From Aneurinibacillus tyrosinisolvens (GTDB lineage Bacteria > Bacillota > Bacilli > Aneurinibacillales > Aneurinibacillaceae): 64,000 bases of DNA. Below, piece after piece: positions 8,358 through 16,428 of the stretch. The stretch covers positions 21,673-85,672 of the forward strand of contig NZ_BBWZ01000016.1 in NCBI RefSeq assembly GCF_001015055.1, in the 5' to 3' direction. A program made the position numbers and the translations under genes. Below the pieces are notes generated by a model. The model saw nothing but the letters and a program-made list of their open reading frames with translations. It did not search any database and was not told the origin of the DNA. The first letter of the stretch is position 1. Each line of letters begins with the position of its first letter.

Positions 8358-8384
8358 CCTCGCCGGATAGGCGGGGTTTTTTTC
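8358..8384 (+). terminator. Terminator of fnr
   Basis: CCTCGCC and GGCGGGG (8358-8376) form a seven-base stem with a five-base loop, followed by seven T. Confidence 0.85.
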
Positions 8385-8416
8385 TCATTATAGGAATGAA
8401 TGCCTCGCCGTTTTAA

Positions 8417-8884
8417 TTACTTTTTAGGGTTTGAGGAAAGGGCGTTGTATGCCTGGGAGTAATACCGGTACAGGCAGGCAATGGAAAGAAAAATCACGGT
8501 GTCCGCTCCGATAGAATAATATAAATTCCACCATTTGTGGTGTCCCATATACCCAGTTTTTAGGGTGATCCATTCGAATGTGGCTGCGGCGGCTGTCCAG
8601 ATGAGCGTGTTTCTTATTATTTTGCCCCATGTGGGCGGGAGTGATTGAAGAAATAAATACGATACAACCGGGTAAATACTGAAATCGAGCAGTAAAGGAA
8701 TGGAATAACTGGGAGAAGGAAGACCTTGATAAGACCAGAGCATATAGGTAACCATAATTAAATCGGTAAGCAAGCCTAAGAAGCTTGAATACATCACAGC
8801 GCCATAATATTTACGGATGTTATTTTTATCGGCGAAATAGAAAAAGCACATCCAGGAAAGGATAAAAAGTACAATAAAATACAT
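8417..8884 (-). CDS. CBO0543-type small membrane protein
   Basis: About 155 residues with four to five membrane helices and a conserved WWNLYYS stretch, the pattern of the CBO0543 family that is common in Firmicutes and functionally uncharacterised. I start it at ATG 8884, preceded by GGAGAG; an upstream in-frame codon at 8947 would overlap the ribosome-binding site of the divergent paralogue. The two genes share a 66-base intergenic region and are paralogues (compare WWNLYYS with GWNLFYS). Confidence 0.72.
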   Translation of the reverse strand: MYFIVLFILSWMCFFYFADKNNIRKYYGAVMYSSFLGLLTDLIMVTYMLWSYQGLPSPSYSIPLLLDFSIYPVVSYLFLQSLPPTWGKIIRNTLIWTAAAATFEWITLKTGYMGHHKWWNLYYSIGADTVIFLSIACLYRYYSQAYNALSSNPKK

Positions 8885-8950
8885 AGATTCTCTCCGGCAA
8901 TTTATAAATTTATACGAAGGCGGCAAGGATAAGTTCAGGAGGTTCATATA

Positions 8951-9440
8951 ATGGCAGTATTCCTATTTGATGTTCTTGCTATGCTTCTTTTTATTGCCTT
9001 TGCTGATTTTTCCCGCTTTCGCCCGCTTGTTCCGGTACTCATCACTGGCGTTTTTTTTTCGTTTCCTCGAACATTTTATCGTTGTTGATTGGCTGGAATT
9101 ATGGGGAATAAAGGGCGCTCTCTGGCGCAAGTTATGGCTCCCCATTAGTGCGGATGTGACAGTATGGCCTGTGGCCTGCTTTTTCTTTATTCAGTATATG
9201 CCCCGGAAAGGGCGGGTTTTATACGGAGCGGCGTGGGTTGCCGCCATGCTGGTTTACCTGCAGCTATTAGTATGGAGGGACGTAATCTTTATGAAGGGGT
9301 GGAACCTATTTTATTCCGCCATTGTAATAAGCCTGTATTTCACGCTCATTTACTTCCTGTGGGAGTGGCTAAAGCAAGCTGAAGGAAGGGAGCGGCATGA
9401 GGATGGGACAGGAAATAAAGAACAGACTGCCGGTACATAA
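8951..9440 (+). pseudogene. CBO0543-type membrane protein broken at a T9 tract
   Basis: The gene starts at ATG 8951, eight bases after a strong GGAGG, but that frame stops after 44 codons. Past the run of nine T at 9051-9059 a second frame carries the remaining three helices and the family motif GWNLFYSAI, ending at 9440. Removing one T (T8) restores a continuous protein of about 160 residues that aligns throughout with the divergent paralogue at 8417-8884. A homopolymer of this length is prone to slippage, so this may be an ON/OFF switch, a fixed mutation or a sequencing error. Function unknown. Confidence 0.75.
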
Positions 9441-9466
9441 TAGCCCGCAGTCTCTTCTTGTATTCC

Positions 9467-9943
9467 TTAGTTTTCTTCGGATGTAACAGCGATGCCATTT
9501 CGAATGAAGAGAGCCGCCGTCACGCCGACCCCTGTGCGTTTTGTTTTTGAAAAAGTCCCGTCATATATTGCTGCACTGCCGCACGATGGGCTCCGTTCTT
9601 TTAATACGGCTTCGGCAGCCCCTGCAGTTTGTGCAATGCGCAATGCTTGCTGTGCTCCCTGGATAAAATCGGCGGTTACGTCGTTTCCCCGGTCATCTAT
9701 AACTCTGGCCTTTCCATCAAGCACATCGAACCCATCGCCGCCTACGATCTCTGCAGGAGGCCGCGGTGTTGGGAGGCCGCCTAACTGCTCAGGGCAGACG
9801 GGCACCGCCTTCCCCTCTTTGACAAGCTGCTCGATCTGTTCCACCCGGTTATCTTTCTTATCGTATCGGCACTGGCACCCCATAAGGCAGGCACTTACAA
9901 TTTTCACCTTTTTGTCACTTCTTTCTTCTATGATTTGTGACAT
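9467..9943 (-). CDS. DUF523 family protein
   Basis: About 155 residues matching DUF523: the family opens with an SACLMG-C-x-CRYD motif (here about residues 17-28), has PVCPEQLGGLPTPRPPAE in the middle and KERSPSCGS near the end. The conserved cysteines and Asp suggest a metal or Fe-S site; no reaction is established that I can name with certainty. The start is uncertain: ATG 9943 has no visible ribosome-binding site and overlaps an FNR-like site, while GTG 9907 would give the short N-terminus usual in the family. It is divergent from the hemerythrin gene. Confidence 0.78.
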   Translation of the reverse strand: MSQIIEERSDKKVKIVSACLMGCQCRYDKKDNRVEQIEQLVKEGKAVPVCPEQLGGLPTPRPPAEIVGGDGFDVLDGKARVIDDRGNDVTADFIQGAQQALRIAQTAGAAEAVLKERSPSCGSAAIYDGTFSKTKRTGVGVTAALFIRNGIAVTSEEN

Positions 9944-9978
9944 CGTTAACAATGTCCGGCTAAAAAGAGGCTTATAAT
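9936..9978 (+). promoter_or_regulatory. FNR-like site and promoter of the hemerythrin gene
   Basis: TGTGA-N6-TAACA (9936-9951) differs in one base from the FNR palindrome TGTGA-N6-TCACA. A -10 hexamer TATAAT lies at 9973-9978, putting the start near 9985 and the FNR-like site centred about 41.5 bases upstream, the class II activation distance. There is no good -35 hexamer, as expected for an activator-dependent promoter. Confidence 0.5.
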
Positions 9979-10013
9979 AAAATTATTATATAGCAAAAAG
10001 GCAGGGGAGAGGA

Positions 10014-10544
10014 ATGGATAACTATATTGCGCTGTGTCCTAATTGTTTTAAACGCCCGGATTTGCCGGAAGCGTATTCACCGTTGCTGGAGAGCCACGAG
10101 AAAATAAAAATTCAAATGTATGATTTATCCGGTATTCTGGCAGACATTGAAAACGGAGAACGAAATAAATTTGACAATTTTATGGTACCTTTTCACCGTT
10201 TTATGCATCTGTGCGAAGAGCATATGAAAAAAGAAGAGAAAAGCATTCATCCTCTTCTTATTAAAGCTTTTCACAACAATGAGGAATTGGCGGCTTATTT
10301 TAAAGGAGAGCATACACAAATTCGTGAAAATATGGCCTATGTAGCGTTTATGCTTTCAGCCCTTGTCTCCCGGCAAACAGTGAACGAGCAGCTCGTTCAT
10401 AAGTTCCTTGAGGCTGCCTGGCTGCTTATAGATACGATTCACGAGCACTGGTATAAGGAGGAATTCGGACTGCTTCCCATTCTAAATCGGCTGCTGGACA
10501 GGGAAGACAAGCTGCTCCTGCATGGTGCGTTTTCCGCATGTTAA
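10014..10544 (+). CDS. Hemerythrin-domain protein
   Basis: A soluble 176-residue four-helix protein with the His/Glu spacing of hemerythrin HHE domains: His at about 28, HRFMHLCEEH around 61-70, KEEKSIHP around 74-80, and HEHWYKEE near 142-149. Such proteins bind a di-iron centre and take part in oxygen or nitric oxide sensing or repair of Fe-S centres. It begins CPNC, which may be a small metal-binding knob at the N-terminus. The ATG follows GGGGAGAGG. An FNR-like site is ideally placed upstream, suggesting expression under oxygen limitation. Confidence 0.82.
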   Translation: MDNYIALCPNCFKRPDLPEAYSPLLESHEKIKIQMYDLSGILADIENGERNKFDNFMVPFHRFMHLCEEHMKKEEKSIHPLLIKAFHNNEELAAYFKGEHTQIRENMAYVAFMLSALVSRQTVNEQLVHKFLEAAWLLIDTIHEHWYKEEFGLLPILNRLLDREDKLLLHGAFSAC

Positions 10545-10555
10545 GCACGAGCCCC

Positions 10556-11293
10556 TCATTCCGCAAATGTGTCTTTTGCATGGCGAAGTATAATTTCACT
10601 GTATAACTCCTGAATTTTCTCCCTCTCCACGTGCTGGGGCAAAGCAGTATGCGCCAGAGCAGCTTCGAGGCGCTTCTCTAAAGAATAGGCAAGTTCAAAA
10701 ATGTCCTCCCAGCTTTTTTCGCCGTTTCGGATCGAGAGAAGCAGCGGGCGATCTTGTGTTCGGTGCACTTGCATTGCCCCTGTTTCTAAGATTTCGCATC
10801 CCATTGTCAGCAGCCGAACAAGGTGCATGGCATGCTTCTCCAGCTTCCCTACAGAAGGCGGCGGAGCTGATATGTCTATAAGCATGGCTTTATCCAGACC
10901 TCCTTTTAACCGTACGAGCTGATTTCGCGCGTATCCTCCAAAAGAATAAAAGCAGTTTTGTGAAAGGAAGATTTGGCGGTTGTCCCGGATTCTATTGAAT
11001 AAAGGCGAGGTAAAAAGAACAAACTCGGCTTCTGTATACAGCATCTCAAGGATCGTCGGATTTTGCGAAGCAGCCAGGTTCATGAACTTCTTCAAGGAAT
11101 GGTATTCGATATCCGGATGATGGCCTACCTGTGTTTCCCATTCCTTGTCAAGCGAGAGGTGGTAAGATAAAGGAAGAAGCACCACTGCTTTTTCATCCCG
11201 GTCAGATGTGTTAATCGTTAACCCGTAGGAAGTAGAACCGGTGACCACATGGTAAATGACTGAGTTTTTTATCACATCGAGTGCAGGCTGCAA
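10556..11293 (-). CDS. DNA polymerase beta superfamily nucleotidyltransferase
   Basis: A 245-residue protein with the nucleotidyltransferase signature GSTSYGLTINTSDRD (about 19-33), where the two Asp of SDRD are the metal ligands, followed by an all-alpha domain with conserved YARNQLVRLKGG. This matches the predicted nucleotidyltransferases of COG3541 (RlaP-like), which in other genomes occur beside RNA ligases; no ligase is visible here. The substrate is unknown. The start is TTG 11293, eight bases after GGAGTGAT. The gene converges on the hemerythrin gene with 11 bases between stops. Confidence 0.78.
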   Translation of the reverse strand: MQPALDVIKNSVIYHVVTGSTSYGLTINTSDRDEKAVVLLPLSYHLSLDKEWETQVGHHPDIEYHSLKKFMNLAASQNPTILEMLYTEAEFVLFTSPLFNRIRDNRQIFLSQNCFYSFGGYARNQLVRLKGGLDKAMLIDISAPPPSVGKLEKHAMHLVRLLTMGCEILETGAMQVHRTQDRPLLLSIRNGEKSWEDIFELAYSLEKRLEAALAHTALPQHVEREKIQELYSEIILRHAKDTFAE

Positions 11294-11389
11294 TTCATAT
11301 CACTCCAAATTCATGGCTTTTACTTCTATTATAGATAGTATTACAATTTTATTCTCAAGGTAAATTGTTGAGCAGAAGGTGAGCAGTCT

Positions 11390-11887
11390 ATGAGATATAA
11401 ATACTGTCCTAAATGCGGAGGCACACTGCGTTTAAATGATAAACAGGATAGTACCAGGCCTGTATGCACAGAGTGCGGGTTTGTTTTCTATCAGAATCCT
11501 GCGGTAGGTGTCGCGGCTATTGTTATGCGGGAAAAGAAAATCCTGCTTGGAAAACGCAGCGGGACGTACCGGGGGCAATGGTGCATTCCATGCGGCTATG
11601 TCGAGTGGGAGGAGGATGTGAATGATGCAGCAAAAAGGGAGTTTGAAGAAGAGACAGGATTACAAATCCGAATCAAGCGGGTCTATGCGGTACTGTCCAA
11701 CTTCCATAATCCTGAACAGCACACGGTTGGCATCTGGTTTCTTGCGGAAGAGGAGGGAGGAAGCCTAAAAGCGCAGGATGATTTGGAGGAAGCCGCTTTT
11801 TTCTCCTACGGACAGCTTCCCGAACTGGCATTTCCGACAGATAAGCAGGTGCTGCGAAAACTAAAAGAGGAAGGTCTCCTCTCTTAG
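11390..11887 (+). CDS. Nudix hydrolase with N-terminal zinc ribbon
   Basis: 165 residues. The N-terminus has CPKC and CTEC (about 6-9 and 26-29), a zinc ribbon, followed by a Nudix domain with a good Nudix box GYVEWEEDVNDAAKREFEEE (start near residue 68) that binds magnesium and hydrolyses a nucleoside diphosphate linkage. This layout resembles NudC-related and ADP-ribose pyrophosphatase type enzymes; the substrate is not evident. It is transcribed alone; the GC-rich inverted repeat at about 11903-11930 has no T run and is a weak terminator at best. Confidence 0.85.
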   Translation: MRYKYCPKCGGTLRLNDKQDSTRPVCTECGFVFYQNPAVGVAAIVMREKKILLGKRSGTYRGQWCIPCGYVEWEEDVNDAAKREFEEETGLQIRIKRVYAVLSNFHNPEQHTVGIWFLAEEEGGSLKAQDDLEEAAFFSYGQLPELAFPTDKQVLRKLKEEGLLS

Positions 11888-12030
11888 CGGATAAGAGAAA
11901 ACCCCTTCCACATATTCAAGATGAAGGGGAACAGGGTGTAACAACGAGTATGGATGTCTTTTTCCTGCTGGACGTTCAACCATGCTATACTCTTATAAAA
12001 AGGCATCGAAGCGAAAGGATGAAAACATAG

Positions 12031-13191
12031 ATGGAGCACCTAATCAACCCAAGAGTCCGCGATATACAAATCTCAGGCATCCGCAGGTTCTTTAACAGAG
12101 TCATGCAATATGATGATGCTATATCCCTGACGATTGGCCAGCCTGACTTCGCCACACCGGAGCATATTAAAGAAGCGGGCAAGCGGGCGATTGAACAAAA
12201 CAAAACCGTATACACACCGAATGCGGGCCTTCCTGAATTGCGGGAAGCTGCCAGCCGCTTTCTCGCTTCGAGGTATGGCCTGTCCTACAATCCCGAGAAT
12301 GAAATCATTACAACAAACGGGGCAAGCGAAGCCATTGATATTACGCTGCGGACCATTCTTGATGCAGGCAGTGAAGTCATTCTCCCGGGCCCTGTATATC
12401 CAGGATATGAGCCGATTATTAAGCTCTGCGGAGCTGTGCCGGTGTATATAGACACAACGCAAAATGATTTTAAAATAAGTGCCAAATTACTTAAAGAGAA
12501 ACTAACAGAGAAGACGCGCTGTCTCATTCTTCCTTATCCCTCCAATCCGACAGGATGTATTCTGGATAAACAGACTATAGTTGAAATCGCTCATTTGCTT
12601 GAAGACAGAGACATTTTTGTGCTTTCGGATGAAATATACAGTGAATTAATTTATGGGGCCCAGCACCATTCGATCGCTGCAATCAACCACATGCGCGAGA
12701 AGACGATCGTTATTAACGGCCTTTCAAAATCACACTCAATGACGGGCTGGAGAATTGGCTTTACGTTTGCACCGGTTTATCTTTCAGAACAGATGCTTAA
12801 GGTTCATCAGTACAATTCGACCTGTGCCAGCTCCATTAGCCAGTATGCGGCGCTTGAGGCATTAACGGCAGGGGTGAATGACGCGGAGGCCATGAAGGAT
12901 GAATACAATCAAAGAAGAGACTATGCATACGAAAGGCTCGTATCGATGGGCCTTGATGTCGTCAAGCCTGATGGCGCGTTCTACATTTTTCCTTCTATAA
13001 AAAAATTCGGCATGAATTCCTTAGACTTTGCCGTCCGCCTGCTCGAGGAAGCCAGAGTAGCCGCAGTGCCCGGGGACGCCTTTTCTTCCTTCGGGGAAGG
13101 ATACATTCGAATTTCTTATGCGTATTCGAGGGACATTCTTGAGACGGGATTAAATCGCCTGGAAGGATTCATTTCCTCCCTCCGTGTGTAG
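12031..13191 (+). CDS. patA: Aminotransferase A (class I PLP enzyme)
   Basis: 386 residues, closely resembling B. subtilis PatA, an N-acetyl-L,L-diaminopimelate aminotransferase of the acetylase branch of lysine and peptidoglycan precursor synthesis. Class I fold: SNPTGC (about 171-176), the pyridoxal-phosphate lysine in NGLSKSHSMTGWRIG (about 230-244) and the Arg of YIRISYA near the C-terminus that binds the substrate carboxylate. ATG 12031 follows GAAAGGATG. It may be co-transcribed with the defective dehydrogenase that begins 7 bases after its stop. Other acidic or aromatic aminotransferases of this subgroup cannot be fully excluded. Confidence 0.85.
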   Translation: MEHLINPRVRDIQISGIRRFFNRVMQYDDAISLTIGQPDFATPEHIKEAGKRAIEQNKTVYTPNAGLPELREAASRFLASRYGLSYNPENEIITTNGASEAIDITLRTILDAGSEVILPGPVYPGYEPIIKLCGAVPVYIDTTQNDFKISAKLLKEKLTEKTRCLILPYPSNPTGCILDKQTIVEIAHLLEDRDIFVLSDEIYSELIYGAQHHSIAAINHMREKTIVINGLSKSHSMTGWRIGFTFAPVYLSEQMLKVHQYNSTCASSISQYAALEALTAGVNDAEAMKDEYNQRRDYAYERLVSMGLDVVKPDGAFYIFPSIKKFGMNSLDFAVRLLEEARVAAVPGDAFSSFGEGYIRISYAYSRDILETGLNRLEGFISSLRV

Positions 13192-13197
13192 CGATGT

Positions 13198-13679
13198 ATG
13201 AAGAAAAGACGGATTATCCACAACATGGTTTGCATAGGCATTGCCTTGTTCCTCGCTGGATGCGGACCCAGGGGAAACAGTGAAGCAGAGGAAAGCAGCA
13301 CAATGCCATACCGGCAGGAAATCGTTGCGGAGAGGCTGAACGTGCCATGGGCCATTGATTTTTCCCCTGATGGACGTATTTTTTTCACAGAACGCCCCGG
13401 CACAATTCGGGTAATTGAGAGGGGAAACCTCATTGGGAAGGACAACTGCTGATTGCCAACCTTAGAGGGAAGCAGCTATTGAAGGTGGAGTTAGAAACCG
13501 GGAAGCATGAAAAGGTAAAAAAAGCTGAGCCTTTATTTCCCGGTCAGTTTGGAAGAATTCGCGATGTGGCGGAAGCTCCGGACGGCAGTGTATATTTTCT
13601 AACCAATAACCGTGACGGCAGAGGAGAAGCACAGGCAGAAGACGATAAAATCGTACGCCTCATTCCTGCCACTCAATAA
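13198..13679 (+). pseudogene. PQQ-dependent sugar dehydrogenase-like lipoprotein, internal deletion
   Basis: The first frame (13198-13452) has a lipoprotein signal (lipobox LAGC) and the N-terminal blade of the glucose/sorbosone dehydrogenase beta-propeller (LNVPWAIDFSPDGRIFFTER). After GNLIGK the frame is lost. From about 13439 another frame carries the last blade (GQLLIANLRGKQLLKVELE and APDGSVYFLTNNRDG), ending at 13679. Intact members have about 350-370 residues; here some 200 central residues, including the catalytic His and calcium/PQQ ligands, are gone. This is a deletion remnant, not a frameshift alone. Confidence 0.8.
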
Positions 13680-13709
13680 AATTATGACGTATAGGGGAAG
13701 TAAAACAGC

Positions 13710-14348
13710 ATGACAAATCAACAGCTTGTATGGGAAGAAGAAACCAAACAATTGCTATCACCTGTTTGCCGCCAGTGCCCGGAGCCGCATTTCCAGCCGC
13801 GCGCCGGTGAACTGCCCCGGATTGGCTGCTGCGCGTACGAACCGGTATTTACGCTTTATGAAATTTACAGGATGGTAAAGGAAGGGGCAGCGGAATTTTT
13901 TCTTAATAGCATCTACCGCCACCCAAAAAATACGGTATACGATTATGAAATTATAGCCGGGGCGTACCTTCACCCACTCTTTTACAAAAAGCTGCCAGGT
14001 GAGGATATCTCACCATTTCAACGGTATGAAGAGTGGAAGGGGCAGGCTGGTACCGCCTATAAGGCGGTCGATGAGCGGCTTGCTTATGCAATGTGCCAGT
14101 TTTTTGTGGACGGAAAAGGGTGCGGGCTTGATCCCAGGTTTAAGACGAGCATTTGCCGTTCGTTTATATGTGAATCTGTGGAACAGCGGCTGTCTGGTGA
14201 GGAGAGAAAGAAGTTAGCTGAGTGGCAGCGTTCGATTCGTGAGGAAGCGGAGCCGTTTCACCGCAAGCACAAAGCCATTCTGCAGGAGAAAGGCATGAGT
14301 TTGCCTGAAAACGTGCATGGTATTATCGAGTATTTTATGTACTTATAG
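13710..14348 (+). CDS. Cysteine-rich hypothetical protein (YkgJ-like)
   Basis: 212 residues. The cysteines are arranged as C-x2-C (CRQCPEP, about 20-23), GCC (about 40-41), a single Cys in AMCQFF and a final cluster CGLDPRFKTSICRSFIC. The last block resembles the CxxY/RP..CR motif of YkgJ/flagellin N-methylase-like (UPF0153) proteins, which are thought to bind zinc or iron. No membrane segment or signal is present. The assignment to the family is tentative and the function unknown. Confidence 0.6.
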   Translation: MTNQQLVWEEETKQLLSPVCRQCPEPHFQPRAGELPRIGCCAYEPVFTLYEIYRMVKEGAAEFFLNSIYRHPKNTVYDYEIIAGAYLHPLFYKKLPGEDISPFQRYEEWKGQAGTAYKAVDERLAYAMCQFFVDGKGCGLDPRFKTSICRSFICESVEQRLSGEERKKLAEWQRSIREEAEPFHRKHKAILQEKGMSLPENVHGIIEYFMYL

Positions 14349-14350
14349 TC

Positions 14351-14380
14351 GGCAGGAAGGATCCTTCCTGCCATTTTTCA
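14351..14380 (+). terminator. Terminator
   Basis: A perfect palindrome at 14351-14372 (GGCAGGAAG and its complement around GATC) followed by ATTTTTC. It ends the cysteine-rich gene and may also serve the convergent NlpC/P60 gene. Confidence 0.75.
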
Positions 14381-14395
14381 TTTTCAGTTCATCTT

Positions 14396-14923
14396 CTAAT
14401 CAATAACGCGTCTTGCTGTCAGGTAGTTCTTCTTATGCCAGCTGCTGTTTAGGCTGCTGATTGTTACATCGGATGCAGTATTTGACATGTGAAGAACTTG
14501 TCCATTGCCGATGTAGATAGCAACGTGAGTGACGTCCTTTCTCCCTTTGTTGGAGTTATAAAACACGAGATCACCTTTGCGAAGCTGGCTTTTCGGTACG
14601 GATTTTCCCAGGTTTACCTGTCGGTCATCATCTTTCGTATGAAGATCAACACCGAATTTCCCATAAAGGTAGTAGGTGAATCCGGAACAATCCATGCGTC
14701 GTCCAGGAACGTACTGATGATCGTACTGAGCTTTGCCGCCCATAAGGCTTTTTCCTGTACGGATTACGTTGTCGATAATCTGATCTTGATTTGAGACATG
14801 TACAACACTTCCGAATTTTGCGGAAATAGATGCCGCTTCAGCTTCTTTCGGTGCTGTAATTCCCCCAACGAGCAAAGTTGCAGCCAATACACCTGTGGAT
14901 AATAGTTTGATTCCCTTATTCAT
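14396..14923 (-). CDS. Secreted NlpC/P60 peptidoglycan endopeptidase
   Basis: 175 residues: a signal peptide (residues 1-30, cleavage after AEAA or nearby) and a single C40 NlpC/P60 domain. Catalytic Cys lies in MDCSGFTYYLY (about 79), His in DVTHVAIYIGNG (about 132) and a third polar residue in the HMSN region. It would cleave stem peptides of peptidoglycan between D-gamma-Glu and diaminopimelate. No SH3 or LysM anchoring domain is present, so it is a minimal enzyme. It is preceded by a c-di-AMP riboswitch, as is usual for this class of wall hydrolase in Bacillales. Confidence 0.9.
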   Translation of the reverse strand: MNKGIKLLSTGVLAATLLVGGITAPKEAEAASISAKFGSVVHVSNQDQIIDNVIRTGKSLMGGKAQYDHQYVPGRRMDCSGFTYYLYGKFGVDLHTKDDDRQVNLGKSVPKSQLRKGDLVFYNSNKGRKDVTHVAIYIGNGQVLHMSNTASDVTISSLNSSWHKKNYLTARRVID

Positions 14924-14947
14924 GTTTATACTACTCCCTTTCCTATA

Positions 14948-15050
14948 TGCCGACGAGGTTAGCTGACGGGTTCGGTCGAAAGGCGCCCGATCGCAGATGC
15001 GATTTCACCCCCAAAAATGGGTTCCCCCGGTCCAATAATGGATTAGGCAT
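14948..15050 (-). promoter_or_regulatory. c-di-AMP (ydaO/yuaA) riboswitch
   Basis: Read on the minus strand this leader contains the conserved blocks of the ydaO-type aptamer: CCTAATCC near the 5' end, CCGGGGGAACCCA...TGGGGGTGAA, and GAACCCGTCAGCTAACCTCG at the 3' end. It is 25 bases upstream of the NlpC/P60 start codon. Riboswitches of this class bind c-di-AMP and turn the downstream gene off, linking wall hydrolysis and osmotic state. From 15051 to 15175 I see only the upstream promoter region. Confidence 0.92.
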
Positions 15051-15175
15051 GTTTTTTTGTACCTGTACTACCTTAACGTAGAAAGCGGAGTGAAACACTA
15101 GTGAACGACTGGATGAATCCCCGTGATTTACCTAAAAAAACACCTTGACGGCTCCATTTTTCTCCTTTTTTTAGA

Positions 15176-15218
15176 TATAAAAAAGCAATAAACCCTTATA
15201 TACCAAGGATTTATTGCT
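15176..15218 (-). terminator. Terminator of the YheC/YheD operon
   Basis: On the minus strand AGCAATAAATCC and GGGTTTATTGCT (15218-15183) make a stem followed by a T run. It lies 107 bases past the last operon gene; the plus strand also has a T-rich flank. Confidence 0.75.
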
Positions 15219-15324
15219 GATCAGTTTCTTTGTTTTCCACAAAAAGGAAAGAGGGAGAGGAGGAGAAGGTGTAAATTCTTCCAGTTTATTTATTCTGCAA
15301 ATGGGGTATCGCACTGCCTATTTG

Positions 15325-16428
15325 TTAAAGAGGAGTCCGGCCAAGCTGGTAGAGGGCGTACAATACTGGTATTTCGATTGCTCTTTTATATGTTTCCCGC
15401 TTATTTGCAAGGCGGAAAAGCTCCCGATTTGGTTTCGTATTCACCTCGATGAGCCAGACCTGTCCCTGCGTGTCGATTCCAATATCCAGGCCAAATTCGA
15501 CAAAGCCTCCAAACGACTGTTCAATATACGGAGGGATAAGCAGGCTGAGCTTTTTAACCTGGCGGGTAATTTCCTGAATGCCTGCAGGGGTGAAGCGGCC
15601 GGAAAGCATATGGTGAAAATCAACTGCCTCTCCTCCTCCCTGCAGGTTAGAGGTGACGAGCTGATCGGGGGACTTCTTTCCGACGATACCGGTCAATTTC
15701 CATTCATTGTTGATATTCTTCTGGACAAGAACCCGGCTGTCATAAATGTATCCGGGCTGCAAAGACAGCGACAGTCCCTGTTGTAAGATAAAGGTACGGT
15801 CATAGTCCTGGCACCACCGCAGGAGATAGCGTTCTGCAGCCGGTATGGAATACAAAACACGCTCAACAATATCGCCGTTTTTATTCCTCCCGATTAATTC
15901 CAATTTCTCCTTTTTCCGTCGAATACGTAAAATCCCTTTCCCCCCCGAACCATTTGCCGGTTTGGCGTATAGTGAGTCGTGTTTTGCAATCAAATGGCCA
16001 AGCCTGCCTTTTTCTACTTTCACCGTTTCCGGAAGGTACCTCTTTATCTCCTCATTTTGCTGAAAATAGTTGTGTGCATTCCATTTATGGACGAACCGGT
16101 TATTTATATAATGGAGTATGCTGCCTTGCCGGTAGGCAGCATACTCCTGCAGGGCCGATGGCGCCATGTTGCTGAAACGGTCATACACGATGTCCGGCAG
16201 CCGCGTTCTGGCAGGCTTCCACCGTTTGTTAGACTCATTATAAATAAACCCGCATACGTGTCCGCTGCCCTCGTCACTATCGCGGGGAGAAAATACAACA
16301 ACTTCGCAGTTGTATTTTCGGGCTGTACGGGCGATTTGTGTGCAGTAACGCCTGCCCGCAATAAACGAGCCGTTCCGGTATGTGAGGATGCCGAGGAGGA
16401 CTTTTCCTTTGTGGTAGGGTGTTTTCAT
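15325..16428 (-). CDS. YheC/YheD-type ATP-grasp protein, paralogue 4
   Basis: 367 residues, last gene of the operon. It has the N-terminal strand region GKVLLGILTYR, a central lid, the ATP-binding glycine-rich segment YAKPANGSGGKGILRI (about 155-170), YDSRVLVQKN and the metal-binding FGLDIGIDTQGQVWLIEVN (Glu and Asn of the ExN pair) near 325-345. These mark the ATP-grasp fold of the YheC/YheD family, which in B. subtilis is associated with the spore coat. ATP-grasp enzymes join a carboxylate to an amine or thiol through an acyl phosphate; the substrates are unknown. Its ATG shares one base with the stop of the acetyltransferase gene (TGATG), indicating translational coupling. Confidence 0.88.
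   Translation of the reverse strand: MKTPYHKGKVLLGILTYRNGSFIAGRRYCTQIARTARKYNCEVVVFSPRDSDEGSGHVCGFIYNESNKRWKPARTRLPDIVYDRFSNMAPSALQEYAAYRQGSILHYINNRFVHKWNAHNYFQQNEEIKRYLPETVKVEKGRLGHLIAKHDSLYAKPANGSGGKGILRIRRKKEKLELIGRNKNGDIVERVLYSIPAAERYLLRWCQDYDRTFILQQGLSLSLQPGYIYDSRVLVQKNINNEWKLTGIVGKKSPDQLVTSNLQGGGEAVDFHHMLSGRFTPAGIQEITRQVKKLSLLIPPYIEQSFGGFVEFGLDIGIDTQGQVWLIEVNTKPNRELFRLANKRETYKRAIEIPVLYALYQLGRTPL

Noticed and set aside
11903..11930. GC-rich inverted repeat after the Nudix gene
   Set aside because: No T run on either strand, so it is not called a terminator.
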